Assembly (NCBI RefSeq): GCF_022846655.1
Contig: NZ_AP025667.1
Span: forward strand, 1,339,001 to 1,403,000
From: Streptomyces seoulensis
Lineage (GTDB): Bacteria > Actinomycetota > Actinomycetes > Streptomycetales > Streptomycetaceae
Length of the DNA: 64,000 nucleotides
Direction of reading: 5' to 3'
Shown here: positions 1 to 9,244 of the stretch, one piece after another
How positions within the stretch are numbered: the first letter of the stretch is position 1
Layout of the letters: every line of letters starts with the position of its first letter
Position numbers and translations under genes: made by a program
The notes under the pieces: generated by a model
Seen by the model: only the letters and a program-made list of their open reading frames with translations
Databases searched by the model: none
Told to the model about the DNA's origin: nothing

Positions 1-1
1 G

Positions 2-1108
2 GTGCGCGAGGAATTCGCCGCGTTCGTCTCCGGTGAACAGCCAGATTACGAAGGCCAGTTGTGCGCCTATGTGGACGGCCGCCGGGTCGTCGACCTGTGG
101 GCGGGTGACGACGTGGACGGCGGCTCGCTGTACGGCGTCTTCTCCTCCACCAAGGGCGCCGCCCATCTGGTCGCGGCCCTGCTGGTCCAGGACGGCACAC
201 TGGAACTGGACCGCAAAGTCACCTACTACTGGCCCGAGTTCGGTGTCGAGGGCAAGGGTGCGCTGACCCTGCGCGACCTGCTCGCGCACCGCGCCGGACT
301 GGTCGGCACCGACACCGGCTTCAGCGCGGCCGAGCTGGCCGACGACCGCGCGCTCGCCGAACGCCTCGCCGACCAGCGCCCCTTCTGGCGCCCCGGCACG
401 GCCTTCGGCTACCACTCGCTGACGATGGGCGCCCTCACCGGCGAGGTGGTCCGCCGGGCCACCGGCCACACCCTCCAGGAGCTGTACGAGGAGCGGGTCC
501 GCGCCCCCTACGGGCTGGACTTCCACCTCGGACTGCCCGCCTCGCGCGAGCCCCGGTTCCGCGCCACCCAGCCCATGATGCCGACCCCGGCCCAGCAGGC
601 GGAGGCCGAGCTGCGCCGCAGCGGTCCGCACACCCTCCCGGCCATCGCCATAAACCAGCATGCCCCGCAGCCCACCGACCTCCAGGCGCTGCCGAACGAC
701 CGCGCCGTCCGCGCGAGCGGGCAGGCATCCGTGGGCGGGGTCGCCTCGGCGCGCGGTCTGGCCGGGATGTACGCGGCGATGATCAGCGAGGTGGACGGGA
801 AGGCGCCGCTGCTCAAGAGCGACGTCCTCGCGGAGTTCGGCCAGCCGCACTCGGTCGGCCACGACCTGGTGACCCGCGCCCGCGGGGTGTTCGGTCTCGG
901 CTTCGAGTGCACGGCCGACTCCTGGCACCCCTTCCTCGGGGCGGGCACCGTCGGCCACTGCGGCGCGGCCGGCTCACAGGCGTTCGCCGACCCGCGCAGC
1001 GGCCTCGCCTACGGCTACACCCGCCGCCGCTTCGCCCACCCGGGCGGCGCGGCGGCGGAGAACGACCGCCTGGCGGCGGCCGTGCACCGGGCGGCGCTGG
1101 GCGGCTGA
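2..1108 (+). CDS. Serine hydrolase of the class C beta-lactamase/esterase family (probably 5' truncated)
   Basis: The protein has the beta-lactamase-fold active-site signature SSTK near residues 48-51 (nucleophile S48, general base K51) and a second-motif YHS at residues 137-139, the pattern of EstB-like carboxylesterases and penicillin-binding-protein-like hydrolases. It probably hydrolyses esters in the cytoplasm, since no signal peptide is visible, but the substrate cannot be told. The reading frame is open to the window edge. The GTG at base 2 may be internal, because homologues usually carry about a dozen extra N-terminal residues, so I treat the 5' end as probably incomplete. A strong hairpin follows the stop codon. 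The family is sure; the precise function is not. Confidence 0.88.
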   Translation: MREEFAAFVSGEQPDYEGQLCAYVDGRRVVDLWAGDDVDGGSLYGVFSSTKGAAHLVAALLVQDGTLELDRKVTYYWPEFGVEGKGALTLRDLLAHRAGLVGTDTGFSAAELADDRALAERLADQRPFWRPGTAFGYHSLTMGALTGEVVRRATGHTLQELYEERVRAPYGLDFHLGLPASREPRFRATQPMMPTPAQQAEAELRRSGPHTLPAIAINQHAPQPTDLQALPNDRAVRASGQASVGGVASARGLAGMYAAMISEVDGKAPLLKSDVLAEFGQPHSVGHDLVTRARGVFGLGFECTADSWHPFLGAGTVGHCGAAGSQAFADPRSGLAYGYTRRRFAHPGGAAAENDRLAAAVHRAALGG

Positions 1109-1123
1109 GCCGGGACATGGCGA

Positions 1124-1156
1124 AAGGCCGCACCCCACGTCCAGGGATGCGGCCTT
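1124..1156. terminator. Bidirectional hairpin terminator
   Basis: A perfect 9-bp stem (AAGGCCGCA at 1124-1132 with its complement at 1148-1156) lies between the convergent hydrolase and oxidoreductase genes. Confidence 0.8.
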
Positions 1157-1207
1157 CCGCCCGGCCCAACGACCGGCACCGGGTCCACGTCACCGGTGCG
1201 TGCCGGA

Positions 1208-2230
<1,023 letters not shown>

Positions 2231-2258
2231 GGGGGACGACCTTCTTCCTCAAAAATGC

Positions 2259-2271
2259 TTCAGAACCTGAA
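2259..2271. promoter_or_regulatory. Candidate MarR operator 1
   Basis: Inverted repeat TTCAG-AAC-CTGAA in the divergent promoter region between the oxidoreductase and the MarR gene. Its half-sites are the same as those of the repeat at 2283-2297. Confidence 0.55.
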
Positions 2272-2282
2272 ACAACCATGCG

Positions 2283-2297
2283 CCTGAATATTTCAGG
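2283..2297. promoter_or_regulatory. Candidate MarR operator 2
   Basis: Inverted repeat CCTGAA-TAT-TTCAGG, centred about 25 bp (two and a half helical turns) from the repeat at 2259-2271. It lies just upstream of the -10 box TATCCT (2314-2319) of the MarR gene. Confidence 0.6.
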
Positions 2298-2326
2298 ATG
2301 TCAAGTAACCCGGTATCCTGGACGGC

Positions 2327-2779
2327 ATGTCCACCCCGCCGCCACGTCCCGCCGCGCACCACCGCGCCGCCGACCCCCTGGCCATGGAGGTCGTCGAGCT
2401 GATCGGCGACGTCGTGGCCCGCTTCTACGCGGACTACGAGGAGGCCGCGGCCACCCACGCGCTCACCGGTCCGCAGGCCCGGCTGCTCAGCCTCCTCGCC
2501 CTCGAACCGCTGCCCATGCGCAAGCTCGCCCAGCGGCTGAAGTGCGAGCCGTCCAACGTGACCGGGATCGTGGACCGGCTGGAGGCGCGCGGCCTGGCCG
2601 AGCGCCGCCCCGACAGCGCCGACCGCCGGGTCAAGCTCGCCGCCGCCACCGAGGAGGGGCTGCGGGTCGCCCGCGAGCTGCGCGAGGGTCTGCGCTTCGC
2701 CCGCGAGCCCCTCGCCGGCCTCTCCGCCGACGAACGCGCCTCCCTGCGCGACCTGCTGCGCCGCATGCTGGGCGCCTGA
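2327..2779 (+). CDS. MarR family transcriptional regulator
   Basis: This 150-residue protein has the winged-helix MarR fold. A central segment (MRKLAQRLKCEPSNVTGIVD, about residues 64-83) is the recognition helix-turn-helix, and the charged beta-wing ADRRVKLA follows. Its start is probably leaderless: TATCCT at 2314-2319 is followed by exactly 7 nt and then the ATG, with no ribosome binding site. It is divergent from the oxidoreductase gene and probably represses both genes through the paired repeats between them. The ligand is unknown. Confidence 0.93.
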   Translation: MSTPPPRPAAHHRAADPLAMEVVELIGDVVARFYADYEEAAATHALTGPQARLLSLLALEPLPMRKLAQRLKCEPSNVTGIVDRLEARGLAERRPDSADRRVKLAAATEEGLRVARELREGLRFAREPLAGLSADERASLRDLLRRMLGA

Positions 2780-2830
2780 ACCGCCGACCGGCCGCCCGGC
2801 CCCCGCGCGGCGCCGGGTAAAGTCCCCGTC

Positions 2831-3619
2831 ATGCGTGACTTCGGGGTGGGGTTCCGTCATCTCCTCAGCGGCCAGCGGTGGGTGGCCCGGCACGGACGGC
2901 AGTACGGCTTCGGGCTGCTGCCCGGCCTGATCACACTCGTCCTCTACACGGTGGCGCTGGTCGCGCTCGCCCTGTGGGGCTCGGACGCCGTCTCCTGGGC
3001 GACCCCGTTCGCCGACGACTGGGCCAGTCCCTGGCAGGGCGTGTTCCGGGGCTTCCTCACCGTCGTGCTGTTCGCCCTCGCCCTGCTGCTGGCGGTGCTC
3101 ACCTTCACCGCAGCCACCCTGCTGCTCGGCCAGCCCTTCTACGAGAGCCTGTCGGAGCGCACCGACGCCGACGTCTCGCCCGACGGCACCGCGCCCAGCT
3201 CCGACCTGCCCCTGTGGCGCGAGCTGTGGATCTCCGCCCGCGACAGCCTGCGCATCCTGCTGCGCGCCTGCGTCTGGGGCGTCCTGCTCTTCGCGCTCGG
3301 CTTCCTGCCCGTCGTCGGCCAGACCGTCGTCCCGGTCCTCGGCTTCTTCGTCACCGGGTTCTTCCTCACCGAGGAACTGACCGCCGTCGCCCTCCAGCGC
3401 CGGGGCATCGACCTGCGCGCCCGCCTCGGCCTGCTGCGCTCGCGCAAGATGCTCGCCTGGGGCTTCGGCGTCCCGCTGGGCCTCGCCTTCCTGGTCCCCG
3501 TCGTCGCGGTCTTCCTGATGCCCGGCGCGGTGGCCGGAGCCACCCTCCTCGCCCGCGACCTCCTCGGCGAACCCCTCGCCGAGGAACAGCCGGAGAGCGA
3601 GCGGCCGGTCACCGCCTGA
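2831..3619 (+). CDS. EI24/CysZ-like integral membrane protein
   Basis: This 262-residue polytopic membrane protein has about five to six hydrophobic segments and the EI24-domain features around GQPFYESLSER. The family includes CysZ, a sulfate permease, but actinobacterial members are mostly uncharacterised, so I do not assign sulfate transport. A -10-like TAAAGT at 2818-2823 sits 7 nt before the ATG, pointing to a leaderless transcript independent of the upstream MarR gene. A 12-bp hairpin terminator follows at 3751-3789. Confidence 0.85.
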   Translation: MRDFGVGFRHLLSGQRWVARHGRQYGFGLLPGLITLVLYTVALVALALWGSDAVSWATPFADDWASPWQGVFRGFLTVVLFALALLLAVLTFTAATLLLGQPFYESLSERTDADVSPDGTAPSSDLPLWRELWISARDSLRILLRACVWGVLLFALGFLPVVGQTVVPVLGFFVTGFFLTEELTAVALQRRGIDLRARLGLLRSRKMLAWGFGVPLGLAFLVPVVAVFLMPGAVAGATLLARDLLGEPLAEEQPESERPVTA

Positions 3620-3750
3620 CCACGCACGACGCCCGTTCCGGCGGGCGGAGGAGGCGAAGTCGTGGGGCGCGCGTGAAGGGTTCGTAGGAGAACCCGCCCG
3701 GACCCCCGATCCGTGGCCCCGAGCCGCCCGGCGCGGATTAACGTCGACAC

Positions 3751-3789
3751 CAGCCCCGGTCCCGGAACCTGACACCTGGACCGGGGCTG
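3751..3789. terminator. Bidirectional hairpin terminator
   Basis: A perfect 12-bp stem (CAGCCCCGGTCC at 3751-3762 with 3778-3789) and a 15-nt loop lie between the convergent EI24 and aldose epimerase genes. Confidence 0.75.
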
Positions 3790-3806
3790 AATGCTGTCCG
3801 GGGCCT

Positions 3807-4778
3807 CTAGCGGACCCCGAAGCCGTACACGGTCTCCGAGCGGTACACCTCGCCCGGCTCCAGCCGGGTGGTCGGGAAGTCCGGGCGGTTCGGCGAGTCA
3901 GGGAAGTGCTGGGTCTCCAGCGCCACCCCCTCGCCCGGCGCGAACGGGGCGCCCAGATGGTCGGCGGTGTAGAGCTGGAGGCCCGGCTCGGTCGTCGCCA
4001 CCGTCAGCACCCGCCCGGACGCCGGGTCGTACAGCTCGGCCACCTCCTCGGCCGCCCCCGTCACGCCCTTGTCCAGCACGAAGTTGTGGTCGTACCCCGA
4101 GCCGATCTTGCGGGAGGCGCGGAAGTCGAAGCGCGAGCCGGTCACGTCCAGCGGCTCGCCCGCCGGGATCAGACCGTCGTCCACCGGCGTGTACCGCGAG
4201 GCGTCCAGCCGCAGCTCGTGACCGCCCGCGTGGCCCGAGCCGCCCAGGTTCCAGTACGAGTGGTTGGTGAGGTTCACGACCGTCGGCGCGTCCGTCACCG
4301 CCTCGTAGGCGATCCGCAGCGCGCCCGACGCGTCCAGCGCGTACGTCGCCGACACCTCCAGCCGCCCCGGGAAGCCCTCCTCGCCGTCCGGGCTGACCCG
4401 GCTCAGCCGCAGCCCGTGCTCCACCGGCTCCGCGTCCCACACGTACCGGTCGAAGCCGCGCTCACCGCCGTGCAGCGAGTTGGGCCCGTTGTTCCGCGCC
4501 AGGGCGTACGTCCGCCCGTCCAGCGGGAAGCTGCCGCCCGCGATGCGGTTGGCGTACCGGCCCACCAACGCGCCCAGATAGGGCCCCGGATGGTCCACGT
4601 AGCCCTGGAGGGACGGGAACCCGAGCACCACGTCCGCCGCGTGCCCCTCCCGGTCCGGCACCTCGGCCGTCTGCACGATCCCGCCGTACGACAGCACCCG
4701 GACCCGCACCCCACCGCGCTCGAGCGTCCAGCGGTGCACCTGGGTCCCGTCGGAAAGTGTGCCGAAAAGTTCGCCCAT
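3807..4778 (-). CDS. galM: Aldose 1-epimerase (mutarotase)
   Basis: This 323-residue protein interconverts alpha and beta anomers of aldoses such as galactose, the first step of sugar use. Family hallmarks are visible: the N-terminal GRYANRIAGG substrate-loop motif, the NLTNHSYWNL motif carrying the catalytic histidine, and the C-terminal LETQHFPDSPN with the catalytic glutamate region. No signal peptide is seen, so it is cytoplasmic. The start ATG follows a -10-like TAAGGT (4786-4791) by 7 nt, suggesting a leaderless transcript. The SGNH lipoprotein gene lies 21 bp upstream in the same direction. Confidence 0.95.
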   Translation of the reverse strand: MGELFGTLSDGTQVHRWTLERGGVRVRVLSYGGIVQTAEVPDREGHAADVVLGFPSLQGYVDHPGPYLGALVGRYANRIAGGSFPLDGRTYALARNNGPNSLHGGERGFDRYVWDAEPVEHGLRLSRVSPDGEEGFPGRLEVSATYALDASGALRIAYEAVTDAPTVVNLTNHSYWNLGGSGHAGGHELRLDASRYTPVDDGLIPAGEPLDVTGSRFDFRASRKIGSGYDHNFVLDKGVTGAAEEVAELYDPASGRVLTVATTEPGLQLYTADHLGAPFAPGEGVALETQHFPDSPNRPDFPTTRLEPGEVYRSETVYGFGVR

Positions 4779-4799
4779 GTGGGAAACCTTAGGTCACGG

Positions 4800-5675
4800 T
4801 CAGCGCTCCGTGACCTTCCGGTACGCGATCTCGGCGAGCCTGGCCTGACCGTCCCGGCTCGGGTGGAACCAGTCCCACTGGCTCAACTGCCCTGTGCCGA
4901 AGCGGTAGTCGAAGACCGCGTTGCCGTCGGAGCGGCAGCGCTCGTCCTTCGCGCACACCTCGGCCAGCACCGAGTTGTACGCCTGCACCCGCCGCTGGAC
5001 CTCCTCCCGGCGCACCGTCGCCGCCTCGGTCAGATCGTCCGCGCCGCGCAGCATCGACGGGCAGATGCCCAGCTTCCACACCTCCTTGCCCAGCGGGTCC
5101 GCACGCCCCTGCGACCACAGCCGCAGCAGGTTCGGCACGCTCGCCACGTACACCTGCGTCCGCGGCAGCTTCTCGCGCAGCGCGGCCATCGACCGCTCGA
5201 AGTCCGCGCGGAAGTCCGCCACCGGGGTCATCGCCGACACCGAGGAGCGGCAGGCGTCGTTCGCCCCCACCATCACCGTCACCAGCTCCGGCCGGCGCTT
5301 CACCGCCAGCGCCACCTGGTCCGGCAGGTCGGCCATCCGGGCTCCGGTCACCGCGTAGTTCCAGCCCCGCTCGGCCGCGCCCCGCCGGCCCAGCAGCCGC
5401 ACCGCCAGGCTGTCCACCGACGCGTCGCCGCCGGTCGCCCAGGAGACGCTGGGGCAGTCCGAGAGCACCTGGCACGCGTCGAAGCCGCGCGTGATCGAGT
5501 CGCCCACCGCCGCGATCGAGTCCGGGCTCGCGTCCCACGCCGGCGACGGCCTCGCCGACGGCCGGGACACGCCCGTGCCCACGCCGTCACCCCGGATGGA
5601 GTCACACCCGCTCGCCAGCACGGCCGCCGCCAGCACGGCGAGGACGGCCCGCGCCCGGTGGCCTGGTTTCCGCAT
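4800..5675 (-). CDS. SGNH/GDSL hydrolase lipoprotein
   Basis: This protein of about 291 residues starts with a type II signal peptide ending in the lipobox LASGC, so it is probably exported and lipid-anchored. Block I GDSITRGFD carries the nucleophile serine, block III is VGANDAC, and block V, DWFHPS, carries the Asp-x-x-His dyad of the SGNH fold. The substrate (acyl or acetyl esters of lipids or polysaccharide) cannot be told. I chose the ATG at 5673-5675 because the signal peptide begins there and a purine-rich GGGGACC precedes it. A longer frame reaching 5873 is not plausible as coding. Confidence 0.9.
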   Translation of the reverse strand: MRKPGHRARAVLAVLAAAVLASGCDSIRGDGVGTGVSRPSARPSPAWDASPDSIAAVGDSITRGFDACQVLSDCPSVSWATGGDASVDSLAVRLLGRRGAAERGWNYAVTGARMADLPDQVALAVKRRPELVTVMVGANDACRSSVSAMTPVADFRADFERSMAALREKLPRTQVYVASVPNLLRLWSQGRADPLGKEVWKLGICPSMLRGADDLTEAATVRREEVQRRVQAYNSVLAEVCAKDERCRSDGNAVFDYRFGTGQLSQWDWFHPSRDGQARLAEIAYRKVTER

Positions 5676-5940
5676 CCCCGCAGGTCCCCTCGCTAGTCGG
5701 CGCACCGCGTGCCGGTACGCCCACCCATCACAACGCGCGAGGGTTCCCGTCCGGCCACGCTGGAACGGCACACCCCCGTACAAGCGTCCCCCTGGGTGAA
5801 TGGCGCAGGTTTCCTGGCACCGGGACCGACGGTACGTCACACTCCTTGCATCCCCGCAAGGTAGCCTCGCCATCAGTGCGGCCTTCGCGTCACTGCCGCT
5901 CAGTCAGCCGCAAGATGTCCCGCTCAGCCCGGAGGTTCCG

Positions 5941-6435
5941 GTGACGACACGTGGAGTTCTGTACGTGCACTCCGCGCCGCGCGCGCTGTGCCCGCATGTC
6001 GAGTGGGCCATCGCCGGGGTGCTGGGCACACGCGTCAGCCTCGACTGGATCAGGCAGCCCGCCGCCCCCGGCACCTGGCGCTCGGAGTTCTCCTGGCAGG
6101 GCGAGGCGGCCACCGCCTCCAAGCTCGCCTCCGCGCTGCGCGGCTGGCAGTTGCTCCGCTTCGAGGTGACCGCCGAGCCCTCCTCCGCCGCCGAGGGCGA
6201 GCGCTACAGCTGCACCCCCGACCTCGGCATCTTCCACGCCGTCACCGGTATCCACGGCGACATCCTCATCCCCGAGGACCGCCTGCGTGCCGCCCTCCAG
6301 CGCAGCAGGCAGGGCGAGACCGACCTGGAGGCCGAGTTGTCCAAGCTCCTCGGCAAGCCCTGGGACGACGAACTCGAACCCTTCCGCTACGCGGGCGAGG
6401 GAGCCCCGGTCCGCTGGCTCCACCAGGTGGTGTGA
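5941..6435 (+). CDS. DUF3145 domain-containing protein
   Basis: This 164-residue protein is the single-domain actinobacterial DUF3145 type, with characteristic stretches RGVLYVHSAP, the tryptophan-rich middle (WRSEFSWQG) and the end PFRYAGEGAPVRWLHQVV. Its function is unknown. It has no signal peptide or membrane segment. The GTG at 5941 has GGAGG seven bases upstream, so I prefer it to earlier in-frame codons. Its place tail-to-tail with the fatty acid synthase cluster is a usual Streptomyces arrangement. Confidence 0.93.
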   Translation: MTTRGVLYVHSAPRALCPHVEWAIAGVLGTRVSLDWIRQPAAPGTWRSEFSWQGEAATASKLASALRGWQLLRFEVTAEPSSAAEGERYSCTPDLGIFHAVTGIHGDILIPEDRLRAALQRSRQGETDLEAELSKLLGKPWDDELEPFRYAGEGAPVRWLHQVV

Positions 6436-6456
6436 GCCGCCCGTAGAGCGCTCGTA

Positions 6457-6496
6457 CATGAGGAAGGCCCCCACCTCGGTGGGGGCCTTCCTCATG
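6457..6496. terminator. Bidirectional terminator between DUF3145 gene and fabF
   Basis: A perfect 19-bp inverted repeat (6457-6475 and 6478-6496) is separated by only 2 nt, between two convergent genes. It is among the strongest hairpins in the window. Confidence 0.92.
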
Positions 6497-6517
6497 CTGT
6501 GCGTCAGGTTCTGCGCG

Positions 6518-7780
6518 TCAGACGCTGCGGAACGCCAGCACCACGTTGTGGCCGCCGAAGCCGAACGAGTCGTTCAGCGCGGCGATGCGGCCCTCGGGCA
6601 GAGCCCGCGCCTCGCCGACGACGACGTCCGCGTTCACCTCGGGGTCGAGCTCGGAGACGTTGATGGTCGGCGGAGCCTTCCGGTTCACCAGCGCCAGGAT
6701 GGACGCGACGGTCTCGATACCGCCCGCACCGCCCAGCAGGTGACCCGTCATCGACTTGGTCGCCGAGATGGCCATGTGGTCGACGTCGTCGCCGAAGACC
6801 TTCCGCAGCGCCTTGATCTCGGCCACGTCACCCTGCGGCGTCGAGGTCGCGTGCGCGTTCACGTGCACGATCTCCGCCGGCTTCAGGTCGGTCGAGTCCA
6901 GCAGGTTCTGCAGCGCCTGCGCGATGCCGTTGCCCGAGGGCTCCGGCTGCGTGATGTGGTGCGCGTCGGCGGAGACGCCCTGGCCGACGGCCTCGGCGTA
7001 GATCCGGGCGCCACGCGCCTTGGCGTGCTCCTCGGACTCCAGCACGACGACACCGGCGCCCTCACCGAGCACGAAGCCGTCACGGCCCGAGTCGTAGGGG
7101 CGGGAGGCGCCCTCGGGGTCGTCGTTGTTCTTGGACATCGCCATCATGTTGCCGAAGGCGGCGATGGGAAGCGGGTGGATGGCGGCCTCGGTACCACCGG
7201 CCACGACCACGTCCGCACGCCCGGTGCGGATCATCTCGATCGCGTACCCGATGGCCTCCGCGCCCGAGGCGCAGGCCGAGACCGGGGTGTGCACACCGGC
7301 ACGCGCGCCCAGCTCGATACCGACGTTGGCCGCCGGGGAGTTGGGCATCAGCATCGGCACGGTGTGCGGGGAGACGCGGCGTACGCCCTTCTCCTTCAGC
7401 ACGTCGTACTGGTCGAGCAGGGTCGTCACGCCGCCGATGCCGGAGGCGATGACCGCGCCGAGGCGGTCGGGGTTCACGGACTGGTCCTCACCGGCCTTGG
7501 CGGTGTAACCGGCGTCCTTCCAGGCCTCCTGAGCGGCGATCAGCGCGAACTGCGCCGAGCGGTCCAGCTTGCGGGCCTGCGGCCGGGGGATGATCTCGCC
7601 CGGCTCGACGGCGATCTGCGCGGCGATCTTGACCGGCAGCTCAGCCGCCCACTCCTGCTCGAGGCGGCTGACGCCGGACCGGCCGGCGAGCAGTGCCTCC
7701 CAGGTGGAAGCTGCGTCGCCACCCAGCGGTGTGGTTGCGCCGATACCGGTGACGACCACGGTGCGATTGGTCGGGCTCAC
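6518..7780 (-). CDS. fabF: Beta-ketoacyl-ACP synthase II
   Basis: This 420-residue condensing enzyme elongates acyl-ACP with malonyl-ACP in type II fatty acid synthesis. The Cys-His-His triad is visible: C170 in SACASGAEA, H310 in NAHATSTPQGD and H347 in TGHLLGGAG. I start at the GTG at 7778-7780 (VSPTNRTVVVTG), which has GGAGAA eight bases upstream. An ATG 42 bp further upstream has no such site. It is the last gene of the fabD-fabH-acpP-fabF order, 84 bp after acpP. Confidence 0.97.
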   Translation of the reverse strand: MSPTNRTVVVTGIGATTPLGGDAASTWEALLAGRSGVSRLEQEWAAELPVKIAAQIAVEPGEIIPRPQARKLDRSAQFALIAAQEAWKDAGYTAKAGEDQSVNPDRLGAVIASGIGGVTTLLDQYDVLKEKGVRRVSPHTVPMLMPNSPAANVGIELGARAGVHTPVSACASGAEAIGYAIEMIRTGRADVVVAGGTEAAIHPLPIAAFGNMMAMSKNNDDPEGASRPYDSGRDGFVLGEGAGVVVLESEEHAKARGARIYAEAVGQGVSADAHHITQPEPSGNGIAQALQNLLDSTDLKPAEIVHVNAHATSTPQGDVAEIKALRKVFGDDVDHMAISATKSMTGHLLGGAGGIETVASILALVNRKAPPTINVSELDPEVNADVVVGEARALPEGRIAALNDSFGFGGHNVVLAFRSV

Positions 7781-7864
7781 GGGAATTCTTTCTCCAACAG
7801 ATGCGGGATTCGACGGCGCCACCGCCGGGTGGCGGGGCCTAGCAGCCTAGGGCCGAGGGGTGAC

Positions 7865-8113
7865 TCAGCCCTGGTGCTTGAGGATGTAGTCGGTGGCGTC
7901 ACCGACGGTCTTGAGGTTCTTGACGTCCTCGTCCGGGATCTTCACGTCGAAGCGCTCTTCGGCGGCGACGACGACCTCGACCATGGACAGGGAGTCGACG
8001 TCGAGGTCGTCCGTGAAGGACTTGTCGAGCTGGACGTCCTCGGTGGGGATGCCGGCGATCTCGTTCACGATCTCGGCAAGGCCCGCGACGATCTCTTCCT
8101 GGGTGGCGGCCAT
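7865..8113 (-). CDS. acpP: Acyl carrier protein
   Basis: An 82-residue acidic carrier protein with the phosphopantetheine attachment motif DVDSLSMVE (S41). It carries growing acyl chains for the FabD, FabH and FabF proteins encoded next to it. The length and the DSL motif fit the primary-metabolism ACP rather than a polyketide ACP, which is also what its place between fabH and fabF indicates. GGAG lies about ten bases before the ATG. Confidence 0.97.
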   Translation of the reverse strand: MAATQEEIVAGLAEIVNEIAGIPTEDVQLDKSFTDDLDVDSLSMVEVVVAAEERFDVKIPDEDVKNLKTVGDATDYILKHQG

Positions 8114-8196
8114 GTCAGGCGCTCTCCTTCTTCGATGTTCAGACAGTTAAGCGGCATTTTTCCCCGTATCGGACCGGACGGTCCGGCACGGAGTGC

Positions 8197-9228
8197 CTAG
8201 GGGAGGGTAACGACCGTGGCGGCGTAGACCAGACCCGCCCCGAATCCGATGACGAGCGCCGTGTCGCCGCTCTTGGCCTCGCCGGTCGCCAGAAGCCGCT
8301 CCATCGCGAGCGGGATCGACGCGGCCGAGGTGTTGCCGGTGGTACGGATGTCACGGGCGACCGTGACATGCTCCGGCAGCTTCAGAGTCTTCACCATCGA
8401 GTCGATGATCCGCACATTGGCCTGGTGCGGGATGAAGACGTCCAGGTCGTCCGAGGAGATCCCGGCCGCTTCCAGCGCCTGCTGGGCGACCTTCGCCATC
8501 TCGAACACGGCCCAGCGGAACACCGCCTGGCCCTCCTGCGTGATCGCGGGGAACTTGACATTGCCCGCGCTGTCCAGGGGGAGCTGGGAGACGTCGCCGA
8601 CGGCGAAGCGGTCCCACGGCACGGTCTGCTTGATGGTGCCGGCCTTGTCGCCCTCGGAGCCCCACACGGTCGGGCCGATGGCGGGCTCCTTGGAGGGGCC
8701 GACCACGACCGCGCCCGCGCCGTCACCGAACAGGAAGGCCGTCGCGCGGTCCTCCAGGTCGGTCAGGTCGCTGAGCCGCTCCACGCCGATGACGAGCACG
8801 TACTCGGCGGAACCTTCCACCACCATGCCCTTGGCGAGGGTCAGACCGTAGCCGAAGCCCGCGCAGCCCGCCGAGATGTCGAACGCGGCGGCCTTGTCGG
8901 TGCCCAGCTTGTCCGCGATCTCCGTGGCCACGGCCGGGGTCTGGCTGAAGTGCGAGACGGTGGAGACCACCACGGCGCCGATCTGCTCGGCGTCGATGCC
9001 CGCGTCGGCGATCGCCTTGCCCGCGGCCTCGACGGACATCGCGGCGACCGTCTCGTCCGGGCCCGCCCAGTGCCGGGTCTCGATGCCGGAGCGGGAGCGG
9101 ATCCACTCGTCGGAGGAGTCGATCGTCTCCAGGATCACCTCGTTGGGCACCACCCGGGTCGGGCGGTAGCCGCCGACCCCGAGGATGCGCGCGTACGGGG
9201 CGCCCTTGCTGGGCTTGATCTTCGCCAT
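8197..9228 (-). CDS. fabH: Beta-ketoacyl-ACP synthase III
   Basis: This 343-residue initiating condensing enzyme joins acyl-CoA starters to malonyl-ACP. In Streptomyces FabH uses branched starters and so sets branched fatty acid composition (family knowledge). The Cys-His-Asn triad is present: C122 in DISAGCAGF, H268 in FIPHQAN and N299 in TTGNTSAAS. Two in-frame ATGs lie at 9234 and 9228. The second sits nine bases from AAGGAG while the first is only three bases away, so I chose 9228. It starts 17 bp after the fabD stop, in the same transcription unit. Confidence 0.97.
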   Translation of the reverse strand: MAKIKPSKGAPYARILGVGGYRPTRVVPNEVILETIDSSDEWIRSRSGIETRHWAGPDETVAAMSVEAAGKAIADAGIDAEQIGAVVVSTVSHFSQTPAVATEIADKLGTDKAAAFDISAGCAGFGYGLTLAKGMVVEGSAEYVLVIGVERLSDLTDLEDRATAFLFGDGAGAVVVGPSKEPAIGPTVWGSEGDKAGTIKQTVPWDRFAVGDVSQLPLDSAGNVKFPAITQEGQAVFRWAVFEMAKVAQQALEAAGISSDDLDVFIPHQANVRIIDSMVKTLKLPEHVTVARDIRTTGNTSAASIPLAMERLLATGEAKSGDTALVIGFGAGLVYAATVVTLP

Positions 9229-9244
9229 TGCCATGGGCTCCTTG

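Noticed and set aside
2249..3775. Long minus-strand reading frame over the MarR and EI24 genes
   Set aside because: It is a shadow frame of high-GC codons: low complexity (Gly/Glu/Gln-rich), no domain, and it overlaps two well supported genes.
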